Below are positions 8,724-16,185 of a stretch of 21,904 nucleotides of DNA, piece by piece (positions within the stretch are counted from its first letter, which is position 1; each line of letters starts with the position of its first letter). Below the pieces are notes generated by a model. That model was not told the DNA's origin. It made no database searches and saw nothing but the letters and a program-made list of their open reading frames with translations. Source of the DNA: JBCCMB01 sp039026555 (GTDB lineage Bacteria; Pseudomonadota; Alphaproteobacteria; Caulobacterales; Hyphomonadaceae); the NCBI GenBank assembly GCA_039026555.1, contig JBCCMB010000037.1, forward strand, positions 1-21,904, read 5' to 3'. The translations under genes and the position numbers were made by a program.

Positions 8724-9254
8724 TTACGATCCAATTCGCTTGAGCGCCTTCAGTGCATTTGACTTTACCGACTTTCTTGGGTCGGCAGACAAGCGCTCCA
8801 AGTGCGGACGCAGCCAAGGCGCGAGATCTTCAAAATCTCCGATCCAATCCGCGAGGGTTTGCATCGTTGACTTAAGGACGATCCAATCGTCGTGGATCGC
8901 CAAGTTTCGCTTCATAATCTCTAGCGCGGCAAGGCGCTGGTCCTCTCTCATCTCGTCCCTTAAGCGCGCAAACAACTGCGCAAGCGTCCATTGCGCAGAC
9001 GCTTGATCCAGCGCGCCGATCTCCGCGATGAAGCGATCGATATGGGGAACGAGAAGGTCGCGGCGCTCAGCCTCCACGCGCTTCATGGCGTTGGACACGC
9101 GCAAACGCACCACTTCGTCCGCGCTGGAATAGCAATCGAAAAGCTCATCAAAGCGCGACGGGTCCGCCAAGACCGCGTCCACAACTTCAATTGTCCGCCC
9201 AAGGGAATTGGGATGGCCGCCCGTGAGCATGGATTCGAACGCCTCTTTGGCCAC
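8724..9254 (-). CDS. Uncharacterised all-helical (HEAT/ARM-like) protein
   Basis: Function not recognised. The 176-residue protein looks wholly alpha-helical and resembles HEAT/ARM repeats. Successive amphipathic helices contain conserved-looking repeat turns such as DEVVRLRVSNAMKRV (46-60), SAQWTLAQLFARL (86-98) and DPRKSVKSNALKALKRI (158-174), the last being typical of a HEAT repeat end. There is no signal peptide or membrane segment. The start is GTG at 9254, supported by GGAG seven bases upstream; an ATG eight codons later is the alternative. It lies 39 bases after the COQ10/RatA-like gene and probably belongs to the lipA transcript. HEAT-like proteins usually act as binding scaffolds, but no partner can be inferred. 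Confidence 0.8.
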   Translation of the reverse strand: MAKEAFESMLTGGHPNSLGRTIEVVDAVLADPSRFDELFDCYSSADEVVRLRVSNAMKRVEAERRDLLVPHIDRFIAEIGALDQASAQWTLAQLFARLRDEMREDQRLAALEIMKRNLAIHDDWIVLKSTMQTLADWIGDFEDLAPWLRPHLERLSADPRKSVKSNALKALKRIGS

Positions 9255-9293
9255 GATAAAGCTCCGAACTTAGACCTGTGCGTATGAGATAAT

Positions 9294-9770
9294 TTATCCA
9301 TCCTCAGACCCTGCGCCAGCCCCGCTCCCATATCGGCGCTTCGCTTCCTCGACAAACAAATCGGCGACGATTTCGCTGGCGCGGTCGGCGTTAGCGGCTA
9401 TAACCAGGCGCAATAACGGATTGCTGAACTCATAGTCGATGAAAAACTCGACCCGACTGCCCCCGCTTTCTGAGGGGGCGAACCGCCAGGCGTTCTTAAG
9501 CCGCCGAAACGGTCCCCGAACGAGATCAACATCCACGCTCATCTGATCGCGTCGAGCGTCCACATTCGTGACGAAACGCTCTGAAATTCCTTTGAACATG
9601 ATGGCGGCGTCGGCGCGGGCGCGCCAGCGCTCAGGCTCCGTCTGTTCATCGCTGACGCGTATGGCGCGGATCCATTTGATGAAGTCGGGATAAGACCGAA
9701 CATCCGACACCAAATCGAACAAATCGTTCGCGGCGTAGGGCAGGTTCAGCGTCTTGCGAAGGCTTGGCAT
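9294..9770 (-). CDS. COQ10 / RatA-family START-domain protein
   Basis: A protein of 158 residues of the polyketide cyclase/COQ10 family (SRPBCC/START fold). Mitochondrial COQ10 binds coenzyme Q and supports its function; Escherichia coli RatA is the bacterial homologue, also described as a ribosome-association toxin. Evidence: the opening LRKTLNLPYAANDLFDLVSD (4-23), then VRSYPDFIKW (24-33), typical of the family start, a beta-rich middle (RFVTNVDA, VEFFIDYEFSNPLL) and a terminal amphipathic helix (IVADLFVEEAKRRYG). The ATG at 9770 lies 32 bases after the lipA stop. A lipA-COQ10 pairing is a common alphaproteobacterial arrangement. I favour the respiratory-quinone role over the toxin role; this is inference. 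Confidence 0.87.
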   Translation of the reverse strand: MPSLRKTLNLPYAANDLFDLVSDVRSYPDFIKWIRAIRVSDEQTEPERWRARADAAIMFKGISERFVTNVDARRDQMSVDVDLVRGPFRRLKNAWRFAPSESGGSRVEFFIDYEFSNPLLRLVIAANADRASEIVADLFVEEAKRRYGSGAGAGSEDG

Positions 9771-9802
9771 AGGCGAGCGTGTCCGATCATCGCCCGACGC
9801 GT

Positions 9803-10771
9803 CTATGCGTTGAGCTGCGCCTCGCGCGCGGCGCGCAATTGCGCAAAATCATCGCCTGCATGGTAGGACGAGCGCGTTAGCGGGCTCGCGGACACCATCA
9901 AAAAGCCTTTAGCGCGGGCGATGGTTTCGTACGCCTCAAACTCTTGCGGCTCGACATAACGATCGACCGCCGCATGCTTTCGGGTCGGTTGGAGGTATTG
10001 CCCGATAGTAATGAAGTCGACGCCAGCCGACCGCATATCGTCCATCACCTGCATCACTTCTTCCTTGCTTTCGCCCAAGCCCACCATGAGGCCGGATTTG
10101 GTGAATTGCGACGGATCTCGTTCTTTCACGCGCTCCAATAAACGCAAAGAATGATAATACCGCGAGCCCGGCCGGATGGAGAGGTAAAGCCGCGGCACGG
10201 TTTCCAGATTGTGATTGAACACGTCTGGTTTCGCATCGATGATAGTGTTCGCAGCCTCCCCTTTTCGTAGGAAATCCGGCGTCAAAATCTCGATCGTGGA
10301 TTGTGGCGCCGCCGTACGGATCGATCTTACCGTCTCTGCAAAATGCGCCGCCCCGCCATCCGCCAAATCATCACGATCGACGGACGTGATCACCACATGC
10401 TCCAGCTCCATGGCGGCGACCGCCTCGCCAACGCGGCGCGGCTCATCCTCGTCCAAAGCCATGGGCATGCCCGTGCGGACATTGCAAAAGCTGCAGGCGC
10501 GCGTGCAGGTGTCGCCCATGATCATCATGGTCGCGTGCTTTTTGGTCCAGCACTCGCCGATATTCGGGCAACCGGCTTCTTCGCAAACGGTGACCAGCTT
10601 TAAATCGTGGACGATCTTCTTTGTTTCCGAATAGCCCTTGCTGACCGGCGCCTTCACGCGGATCCATTTGGGCTTTTGCAAAACCTCCGTATCCGGCCGG
10701 TTCCGCTTTTCCGGGTGACGGTGCGCCGCAGGGGTGGGCCTTCCAGTCACGGTATCAACAATCGTCGCCAT
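9803..10771 (-). CDS. lipA: Lipoyl synthase LipA
   Basis: Radical SAM enzyme that inserts two sulfurs into protein-bound octanoyl groups to form lipoyl cofactors on E2-type domains, such as those of PdhB and PdhC encoded in this window. The ATG at 10771 is chosen because the protein then starts MATIVDTVTGRPTPAAHRHP like alphaproteobacterial LipA; the open frame continues 27 codons upstream without family likeness. Length is 322 residues, as in Escherichia coli. The auxiliary cluster cysteines are C63, C68 and C74 (CEEAGCPNIGEC); the radical SAM cysteines are C89, C93 and C96 (CTRACSFC). The conserved RSSYHA motif near the C-terminus supplies the serine ligand of the auxiliary cluster. It probably leads an operon with the next two genes. 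Confidence 0.98.
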   Translation of the reverse strand: MATIVDTVTGRPTPAAHRHPEKRNRPDTEVLQKPKWIRVKAPVSKGYSETKKIVHDLKLVTVCEEAGCPNIGECWTKKHATMMIMGDTCTRACSFCNVRTGMPMALDEDEPRRVGEAVAAMELEHVVITSVDRDDLADGGAAHFAETVRSIRTAAPQSTIEILTPDFLRKGEAANTIIDAKPDVFNHNLETVPRLYLSIRPGSRYYHSLRLLERVKERDPSQFTKSGLMVGLGESKEEVMQVMDDMRSAGVDFITIGQYLQPTRKHAAVDRYVEPQEFEAYETIARAKGFLMVSASPLTRSSYHAGDDFAQLRAAREAQLNA

Positions 10772-10956
10772 GATCCGAAGATGGACTGCGCCGCGCGCGC
10801 GATCAAGCATAAGCGACGCCGCGCCACGCATAGCCGCCATCCGCTTTCGCACATCGCCCTCTTCCGGCCCGCGCGCGAGCTATGTTACAAAATCGCAACG
10901 GCGCGTGAAGTCAAAGCCGCTTCAAGCGGTGAGCGAAGCCGACAGGGAGACGTGGG
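10772..10956. promoter_or_regulatory. Divergent lipA / acyl synthetase intergenic region with a perfect dyad
   Basis: This 185-base gap is the longest non-coding stretch in the window. Towards lipA (minus strand) TTGACT (10914-10909) and TGTAAC (10889-10884), 19 bases apart, are a possible weak promoter with a leader of roughly 100 bases. A perfect inverted repeat, CCGCTT-C-AAGCGG, lies at 10917-10929, shortly before the synthetase ribosome site AGGGAGA (10944-10950). Its one-base centre makes it a better operator candidate than a hairpin. No riboswitch-like structure was recognised. Confidence 0.35.
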
Positions 10957-12579
10957 ATGACGACGATTACCGCCGATTTCGACGTGCGCAGCGCACAGCA
11001 ATCCGTGTTCGCAGCTTTGCTGGAGGCGCGCGGAAAATATGGCGGCAAACGCGAGATCATCCATGACGCGGACGATCGCAAGCTTACCTACAATGACCTC
11101 GTCCAAGCGAGTTTCGCACTCGGGTCCGCCCTCCGGAAAGGTACGAAATCGGGTGAGGCCGTCGGGGTCTTGCTGCCTACCGGCGCTGGCGCCGTCATCG
11201 CCTTCTTTGCGCTGAACGCGTTTGGCCGCGTCCCGGCCATGCTCAACTTCACCGCCGGCGCGCGCAATCTCAAAGCCGCCTTCAAGGCTGGCCAAATCAA
11301 GACGGTGGTGACGGCGCATCGCTTCATCGATGTCGGAGGGCTCGATGATCTGGTCTCCCAGTTAGAAGACGAGGTTGACTTCGTCTATCTGGAGGATGTC
11401 CGCGAAAACCTTGGGCTGCGCGACAAGCTTGCAGGGGGCTTAGGCCCTCTCATGCCGTGGGTGTTCCGGGCTAAGCCGTCCCACAACGCAGCCGGCGTCA
11501 TCCTATTCACTTCCGGCACTGAGGGCGACCCGAAGGGCGTGGTGCTGTCGCACGTCAACGTCGTCGCGAACGTCAAACAGATCTTGGCGCATGTTCCAGA
11601 CGCCCTGACGACGGATGATACCGTCTTTAATCCCCTTCCAACGTTTCATTGCTTCGGCCTAACCGCAGGCGCGCTGCTGCCTTTGTTCGGCGGTATGAAA
11701 GCGGTCTTCCATCCGTCTCCTCTACATGTGAAAGAAATCCCGAAGCGGATTGAGGACACCAAATCCACCCTACTCTTCGCGACCGACACCTTTCTCAGCC
11801 AATATGTCCGCGCCTCCTCCGGCGAAGAATTGTCCAAGCTTCGCTTCGCCATTTGCGGCGCCGAACGGGTGCGCGATGAAACCCGCCAATTGGTGAAGCG
11901 CAAATGCGAGTTGGAGATCTTAGAAGGCTATGGCGCAACCGAGGCCTCGCCCGTGCTCGCCGTGAACCAGCCGGGCGCCAATCGACCCGGAACGGTCGGC
12001 CGCGCGCTACCCGGATTAGAGCTTTTCTTCGAACCTGTTCCCGGCATCAATTCCGCCGGCCGAATGAAAGTGCGCGGTCCGAATGTCATGTCCGGCTATC
12101 TGCAGATCGACAAGCCGGGCGTCATCCAACCGTTGGACGGCGGCTGGCACGATACCGGGGATGTCGTCAGCCGCGATGATGAAGGCTACCTCACCATTCG
12201 CGGACGGATTAAGCGCTTCGCCAAGATCGGCGGCGAAATGGTGTCGCTTGCGGTCGTCGAAAACTGCGCCTCCGCCGTTTGGCCCGACCATGACCATGCG
12301 GCCGCGTCGATTCCCGATCCGCGAAAGGGCGAGCAGATCGTCCTGCTCAGCACTAACGCGGAGGCTGACCGCTCCGAACTCGTCGCCTGGGCCCAAACGC
12401 ACGGCGTGTCCGAGCTGTCCTTGCCACGCAAAATCTACCATGTCGATGAAGTGCCTGTGCTCGGCACCGGCAAAATGGATCTTGGCGGCATCCAGCATCT
12501 CGCCGCTGAGCTCAGCGCGCCTAAGCCGGAGATCACCGCCGAAGCTTCCGAAGACGCACAAGCGACAACTGACAGTTAA
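10957..12579 (+). CDS. AMP-dependent acyl-ACP / acyl-CoA synthetase (Aas C-terminal-like)
   Basis: ANL-superfamily adenylating enzyme that activates a fatty acid with ATP before transfer to ACP or CoA. The 540 residues contain the A3 loop LFTSGTEGDPKG (183-194), A5 EGYGATEASP (323-332), A7 WHDTGD (397-402), the A8 hinge GRIKRFAKIGGEMVSL (416-431) and A10 GTGKMD with catalytic K506. The A8 region and what follows resemble the synthetase half of Escherichia coli Aas (2-acyl-GPE acyltransferase/acyl-ACP synthetase), but here the acyltransferase and transporter domains are missing. The ATG at 10957 follows AGGGAGA with a six-base spacer. The C-terminus ends in a short acidic tail. Whether the acceptor is ACP or CoA cannot be read from the sequence. 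Convergent with the next gene, with overlapping stops. Confidence 0.9.
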   Translation: MTTITADFDVRSAQQSVFAALLEARGKYGGKREIIHDADDRKLTYNDLVQASFALGSALRKGTKSGEAVGVLLPTGAGAVIAFFALNAFGRVPAMLNFTAGARNLKAAFKAGQIKTVVTAHRFIDVGGLDDLVSQLEDEVDFVYLEDVRENLGLRDKLAGGLGPLMPWVFRAKPSHNAAGVILFTSGTEGDPKGVVLSHVNVVANVKQILAHVPDALTTDDTVFNPLPTFHCFGLTAGALLPLFGGMKAVFHPSPLHVKEIPKRIEDTKSTLLFATDTFLSQYVRASSGEELSKLRFAICGAERVRDETRQLVKRKCELEILEGYGATEASPVLAVNQPGANRPGTVGRALPGLELFFEPVPGINSAGRMKVRGPNVMSGYLQIDKPGVIQPLDGGWHDTGDVVSRDDEGYLTIRGRIKRFAKIGGEMVSLAVVENCASAVWPDHDHAAASIPDPRKGEQIVLLSTNAEADRSELVAWAQTHGVSELSLPRKIYHVDEVPVLGTGKMDLGGIQHLAAELSAPKPEITAEASEDAQATTDS

Positions 12580-12923
12580 CGCACCAACCGGTCGTCCCTG
12601 GGGCTTTGTCCACCGCCGGGATATAGCAACGTCATGACAATCCGCAGGGATAGCGCGCCAGCAGCTGCGACAAAGCCATTGACCACCACGCCGATCAGCG
12701 CGCCCCAGATCAAAAGACCGATAAACTTCCCAGCCCCCTCAACCTCCGCACCGTTCACGGTAAACCCGCCCGGCGTAAAAATCCCACCAAACGCCATGAT
12801 CAAGGTCATCGGAACCCAAAAGGCGCCGCCCACCGCAAACGCGATCTTCGCCAAAGAGATAAAGGTGAAATCCGCAAGCCGCGTCCGATCATTTCGCAAT
12901 GAAAACGGAGACGGCGCGCGCAT
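12576..12923 (-). CDS. Small membrane protein, last gene of the pdh operon
   Basis: Not recognised. The predicted protein has 115 residues. After a basic N-terminus it has hydrophobic segments at about residues 20-47 and 66-96, separated by a short glycine-rich loop (about 48-65, including TPGGFTVNGAEVEG). The C-terminus is polar and proline/glycine-rich. The ATG at 12923 is preferred because GGAGAG lies just upstream; a TTG at 12935 falls inside that ribosome site. It starts 30 bases after the lpd stop and is probably the tail of the operon. Its TAA lies within TTAA (12576-12579) and overlaps the TAA of the convergent synthetase gene. No motif suggests a function. Confidence 0.78.
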   Translation of the reverse strand: MRAPSPFSLRNDRTRLADFTFISLAKIAFAVGGAFWVPMTLIMAFGGIFTPGGFTVNGAEVEGAGKFIGLLIWGALIGVVVNGFVAAAGALSLRIVMTLLYPGGGQSPRDDRLVR

Positions 12924-12953
12924 GAAACTCTCCAAACGAAAGCCTACTCGGGT

Positions 12954-14372
12954 TTAAATGTGCAGGACGCGATCATACGCGTCCAACACGCTTTCGTGCA
13001 TCATTTCAGAGAGCGTAGGATGCGGGAAGATGGTTTCCATCAACTCCGCTTCCGTGAGCTCGCCTTGGCGGGCGATGGCGAAGCCTTGGATCAATTCCGT
13101 CACTTCCGCGCCGGCCATGTGCGCGCCCAAGAGTTCGCCGGTTTCGGCGTCAAAAATCGTTTTGATGATGCCTTCCGGTTCTCCAAGCGCGATCGCCTTG
13201 CCATTGCCCATATAAGGGAAGCGGCCGACTTTCAGCTTGCGGCCCGTTTCCTTGGCTTTGTCTTCCGTGAGACCAACCGACGCCACTTGCGGGTGACAAT
13301 AGGTGCAGCCAGGCACGTTGGAGGCGTCAAAGGCATGGCCCTCGCCAAACCCGGCGATCTTCTCTACGCACACCACGCCTTCATGCGACGCCTTGTGCGC
13401 CAGCCAAGGCGGACCGGTGAGATCTCCAATGGCGTAAAGCCCCGGCACGCCCGTATTGCCGAACCCATCGACCACGACATGGGTTTTCTCAACTTTGACG
13501 CCAAGCTCTTCAAGCCCCATGCCTTCGACATTGCCCACAATGCCGATCGCCAAAATGACCCGGTCGACTTCCAAATCTTGCGTCTTGCCATCCTTCGTCT
13601 TGATCTTGGCGGTCACGCTGTCTTCGCCTTTTTTGAGGCCTTCGACGGAAGCGCCGGTCAAAAGCTTGAGTCCCTGTTTGGAGAGCGATTTGTCCATGAA
13701 GGCGGAAATTTCAGCGTCCTCGGCCGGCAAGATCCGGTCGACGGCTTCAACGACCGTTACTTCGGCCCCGAGCGCATTGAAGAAGCTTGCAAATTCAATC
13801 CCGATCGCGCCGGAGCCGATCACCAGCAAATCGTCCGGCGTAAAGTCCGGCGTCATCGCTTCGCGATACGTCCAGATGAGCTTGCCGTCGGGCTCCAAAC
13901 CCGCCTGAGGGATTGCTCGCGCCCGCGCGCCCGTTGCGAGAATGACGTGCTTTGCTTTGTACGTGCCTGCGCCCTTCCCATCGGCGACGACAACATCCGG
14001 CGCCGGTTTGCCGGCTTTCAAACTCGCCGTCCCCTCCAACACGGTGATCTTGTGCTTCTTCATCAAAAAGCCGACGCCGCCGGACAATTGCTTGGCGACG
14101 TCCCGCGAGCGTTTGACGACTTTTTTGACGTCGGCTTTCGGCTTGCCTGCCGTCAGTCCAAACGCTTCAGCGTTTTCGATCAGATGATAGACTTCCGACG
14201 TCCGCAACAACGCCTTGGTGGGGATGCAGCCCCAATTCAAACAGACGCCGCCTAAGTTTTCCTTTTCGACGATCGCCACTTTCATACCCAGCTGCGAGTC
14301 GCGAATAGCGGTAACGTATCCGCCTGGGCCGGAGCCGACGACGATAAGATCAAATTGTGTGTCAGCAGCCAT
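12954..14372 (-). CDS. lpd: Dihydrolipoamide dehydrogenase (E3 of PDH)
   Basis: FAD disulfide oxidoreductase that reoxidises dihydrolipoyl groups on the E2 component and passes electrons to NAD. The 472 residues show the FAD loop GSGPGG (13-18), the redox disulfide C44/C49 in GGVCLNWGCIPTK, the NAD Rossmann motif VIGSGAIGIEFASFF, the second FAD motif GLYAIGDLTGPP, and the C-terminal catalytic pair H451-E456 in FPHPTLSE. All key residues are present. The ATG at 14372 follows AGGAG with a six-base spacer. The gene sits 21 bases downstream of an unknown anchored protein within the pdh operon, so this E3 is probably dedicated to pyruvate dehydrogenase. Long plus-strand frames across it are shadows. 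Confidence 0.98.
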   Translation of the reverse strand: MAADTQFDLIVVGSGPGGYVTAIRDSQLGMKVAIVEKENLGGVCLNWGCIPTKALLRTSEVYHLIENAEAFGLTAGKPKADVKKVVKRSRDVAKQLSGGVGFLMKKHKITVLEGTASLKAGKPAPDVVVADGKGAGTYKAKHVILATGARARAIPQAGLEPDGKLIWTYREAMTPDFTPDDLLVIGSGAIGIEFASFFNALGAEVTVVEAVDRILPAEDAEISAFMDKSLSKQGLKLLTGASVEGLKKGEDSVTAKIKTKDGKTQDLEVDRVILAIGIVGNVEGMGLEELGVKVEKTHVVVDGFGNTGVPGLYAIGDLTGPPWLAHKASHEGVVCVEKIAGFGEGHAFDASNVPGCTYCHPQVASVGLTEDKAKETGRKLKVGRFPYMGNGKAIALGEPEGIIKTIFDAETGELLGAHMAGAEVTELIQGFAIARQGELTEAELMETIFPHPTLSEMMHESVLDAYDRVLHI

Positions 14373-14393
14373 CGGGCGCTCCTAGGATTGGGG

Positions 14394-14849
14394 TTAGCTG
14401 TTGGTGGATTCGGCGCGACATCGCGCTTGGATGGACTGGCCGGCGTCTGCGAAAGCGTCGAACTTCGCTTGTACGCCGTCAGGATCGCTATCGAACGCGG
14501 CGTCTAAGAACTCTAACCCGTTCGAGCGCAGCATATCCAAATCGTCGGCGTATTCGGGGCCAAGAATGTATGTACCAGTGAAATAGGCGCGTTGAAGAGA
14601 GCGGCGGCCAGCGCGCAGGGGCTCCCAATTTTCATTGCTGAGACGGCCGGAGCCTTTAATGCTGAGCAAGTTCGGTTCCATCAAAGCGGCGTAATCCGCC
14701 GCTGCAAGACCGATCTCGGCGCACGCGTTCAAGAGCCTCTCGGTGGCGATCACTTCCAAATGATCATCGCGGGCGTTCCACGAAAGATAGGCTTGCCAGG
14801 CGCTCAAAATCAGCGCGATGGAGGCGATAACGGTTGAGAAGCTTCGCAT
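14394..14849 (-). CDS. Uncharacterised N-terminally anchored protein between pdhC and lpd
   Basis: Not recognised. The protein has 151 residues. It begins with a short hydrophobic segment (about 4-22, TVIASIALILSAWQAYL) that could be an uncleaved anchor or a signal sequence, followed by a soluble, mostly helical, acidic domain. The body has two cysteines (in LLNACAEIGLAA and near the C-terminus in QARCRAES) that might pair if the domain is periplasmic; this is a guess. The ATG at 14849 follows GAGGG with a five-base spacer. It lies 29 bases after pdhC and 21 bases before lpd on the same strand, so cotranscription is very likely. GC appears normal for the region, so there is no sign of recent transfer. 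Confidence 0.75.
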   Translation of the reverse strand: MRSFSTVIASIALILSAWQAYLSWNARDDHLEVIATERLLNACAEIGLAAADYAALMEPNLLSIKGSGRLSNENWEPLRAGRRSLQRAYFTGTYILGPEYADDLDMLRSNGLEFLDAAFDSDPDGVQAKFDAFADAGQSIQARCRAESTNS

Positions 14850-14878
14850 GTCGTCCCTCGCTCAGCGTCCGCAATCGC

Positions 14879-16177
14879 CTACAACAGCATCGCCTCGGGC
14901 GTTTCGATATAGCGCTTGAACGCTTGCAGCCATTTGGCGCCTTCCGCACCGCCGATCACGCGGTGGTCGCAGGTGAGCGTGACGCCCATAATCGTGGCGG
15001 GCTTTAATTGACCATCCTCGCCGACGACCGGTTTCCGCTCGCCCGCGCCGACGCTCATAATCATGCCCTCGGGCGGGTTGATGATGGAGGCGAAGCTCTT
15101 AATCCCGAACATGCCCAAATTCGAGAGCGAGAAGGTGCCGCCCATATATTCTTGCGGCTTCAATTTCCGATCGCGCGCGCGCGTCGCCAGATCCTTCATC
15201 TCGGCGGAGATTTCGCGCAAACCCTTGTCCTGCGCATCGCGGATCACGGGCGTCACCAACCCGCCATCGATCGCGACGGCGACTGAGATGTTCGCCGATT
15301 TGTGATAGGCGAAACCAGCGTCGGTATAGCTGGCGTTACACTCAGGCTCCGCCATCAACGCCAAGGCCGAGGCTTTAATGATCATATCGTTGACGGAGAC
15401 TTTCACCCCGTCCGGCGCCGCGTCATTGATGGATTTGCGCGCGGCCAGCAGCTTATCGATTTCCAAATCCACATTCAGCGGGAAATGCGGGATCTGCATG
15501 AAGCTTTCGGTGAGCCGGCGGGCCACCGTTTTGCGCATGCCGTCCAGCGGGACCAGTTCATAGGTGTCGGGCGCATAAACGCGGTCGTCCAACACTTGCG
15601 GCAGGATCAGGCCATCTGGCTTCACGGGAATAACCGCAGGCACGTTGGAGCCGGCGACACCCTTTGGCGCATTGGCGAGGTCGCGTTTGACGATGCGTCC
15701 GTTCGGACCGGTGCCGACCACGGCCGACAGATCAATGCCTTCCAGCTTGGCGATGCGCTTGGCCAGCGGGCTGGCCTTCACCCGGCCATCGCCGTTCGCG
15801 GCGGGCTTGACGGCGGGCGCGGCTTGCGGCGCCGGGGCGGCTGCGGCGGCGGGTTCCGGGTTCGCCTCTTCCGCCGGTGCAGGCGCAGCGGCCGCCGGCG
15901 CGGCGGCGGCCGCTTCAACGCTGGCGGGGTCTTCGCCGTCTTCGGCCAGCACCGCGATGACCGCATTGACCTTTACGCCTTCCGTCCCCTCATCGACCAG
16001 GATTTTGGCGACTACGCCTTCATCCACGGCCTCCACCTCCATAGTGGCCTTATCGGTCTCAATCTCCGCAATGACATCCCCGGACGAGACCTGATCGCCC
16101 GGCTTCACCAGCCATTTGGCGAGATTGCCCTCCTCCATGGTGGGAGACAGAGCCGGCATTGTGATGGAAATGGGCAT
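14879..16177 (-). CDS. pdhC: Pyruvate dehydrogenase E2, dihydrolipoamide acetyltransferase
   Basis: Core of the pyruvate dehydrogenase complex; transfers acetyl groups from lipoyl to CoA. The 432 residues comprise one lipoyl domain (1-80, lipoyl-lysine K43 in ETDKATM), an Ala/Pro-rich swinging linker (about 88-130), a peripheral subunit-binding domain (about 134-170: ASPLAKRIAKLEGIDLS, then GTGPNGRIVKRDL) and the catalytic domain (about 205-432). The catalytic histidine is H405. The usual HxxxDG active-site motif reads HRVIGG (405-410), so the conserved aspartate is glycine; the codons confirm this. Length and remaining motifs (SLSNLGMFGIKSF) are normal. The ATG at 16177 lies eight bases after the preceding small gene. 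Confidence 0.97.
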   Translation of the reverse strand: MPISITMPALSPTMEEGNLAKWLVKPGDQVSSGDVIAEIETDKATMEVEAVDEGVVAKILVDEGTEGVKVNAVIAVLAEDGEDPASVEAAAAAPAAAAPAPAEEANPEPAAAAAPAPQAAPAVKPAANGDGRVKASPLAKRIAKLEGIDLSAVVGTGPNGRIVKRDLANAPKGVAGSNVPAVIPVKPDGLILPQVLDDRVYAPDTYELVPLDGMRKTVARRLTESFMQIPHFPLNVDLEIDKLLAARKSINDAAPDGVKVSVNDMIIKASALALMAEPECNASYTDAGFAYHKSANISVAVAIDGGLVTPVIRDAQDKGLREISAEMKDLATRARDRKLKPQEYMGGTFSLSNLGMFGIKSFASIINPPEGMIMSVGAGERKPVVGEDGQLKPATIMGVTLTCDHRVIGGAEGAKWLQAFKRYIETPEAMLL

Positions 16178-16185
16178 TGGTCTTT

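Noticed and set aside
9294..9770. Calling this gene and its neighbour a toxin-antitoxin pair because of the RatA name
   Set aside because: The START-domain protein sits in a lipA operon typical of COQ10 homologues, and the neighbouring helical protein has no antitoxin features.
12960..14255. Plus-strand open frame of 431 codons opposite lpd
   Set aside because: It is antisense to a full, motif-complete lpd gene, its protein has no recognisable domain, and it reads like a reverse-frame shadow of a GC-biased gene.
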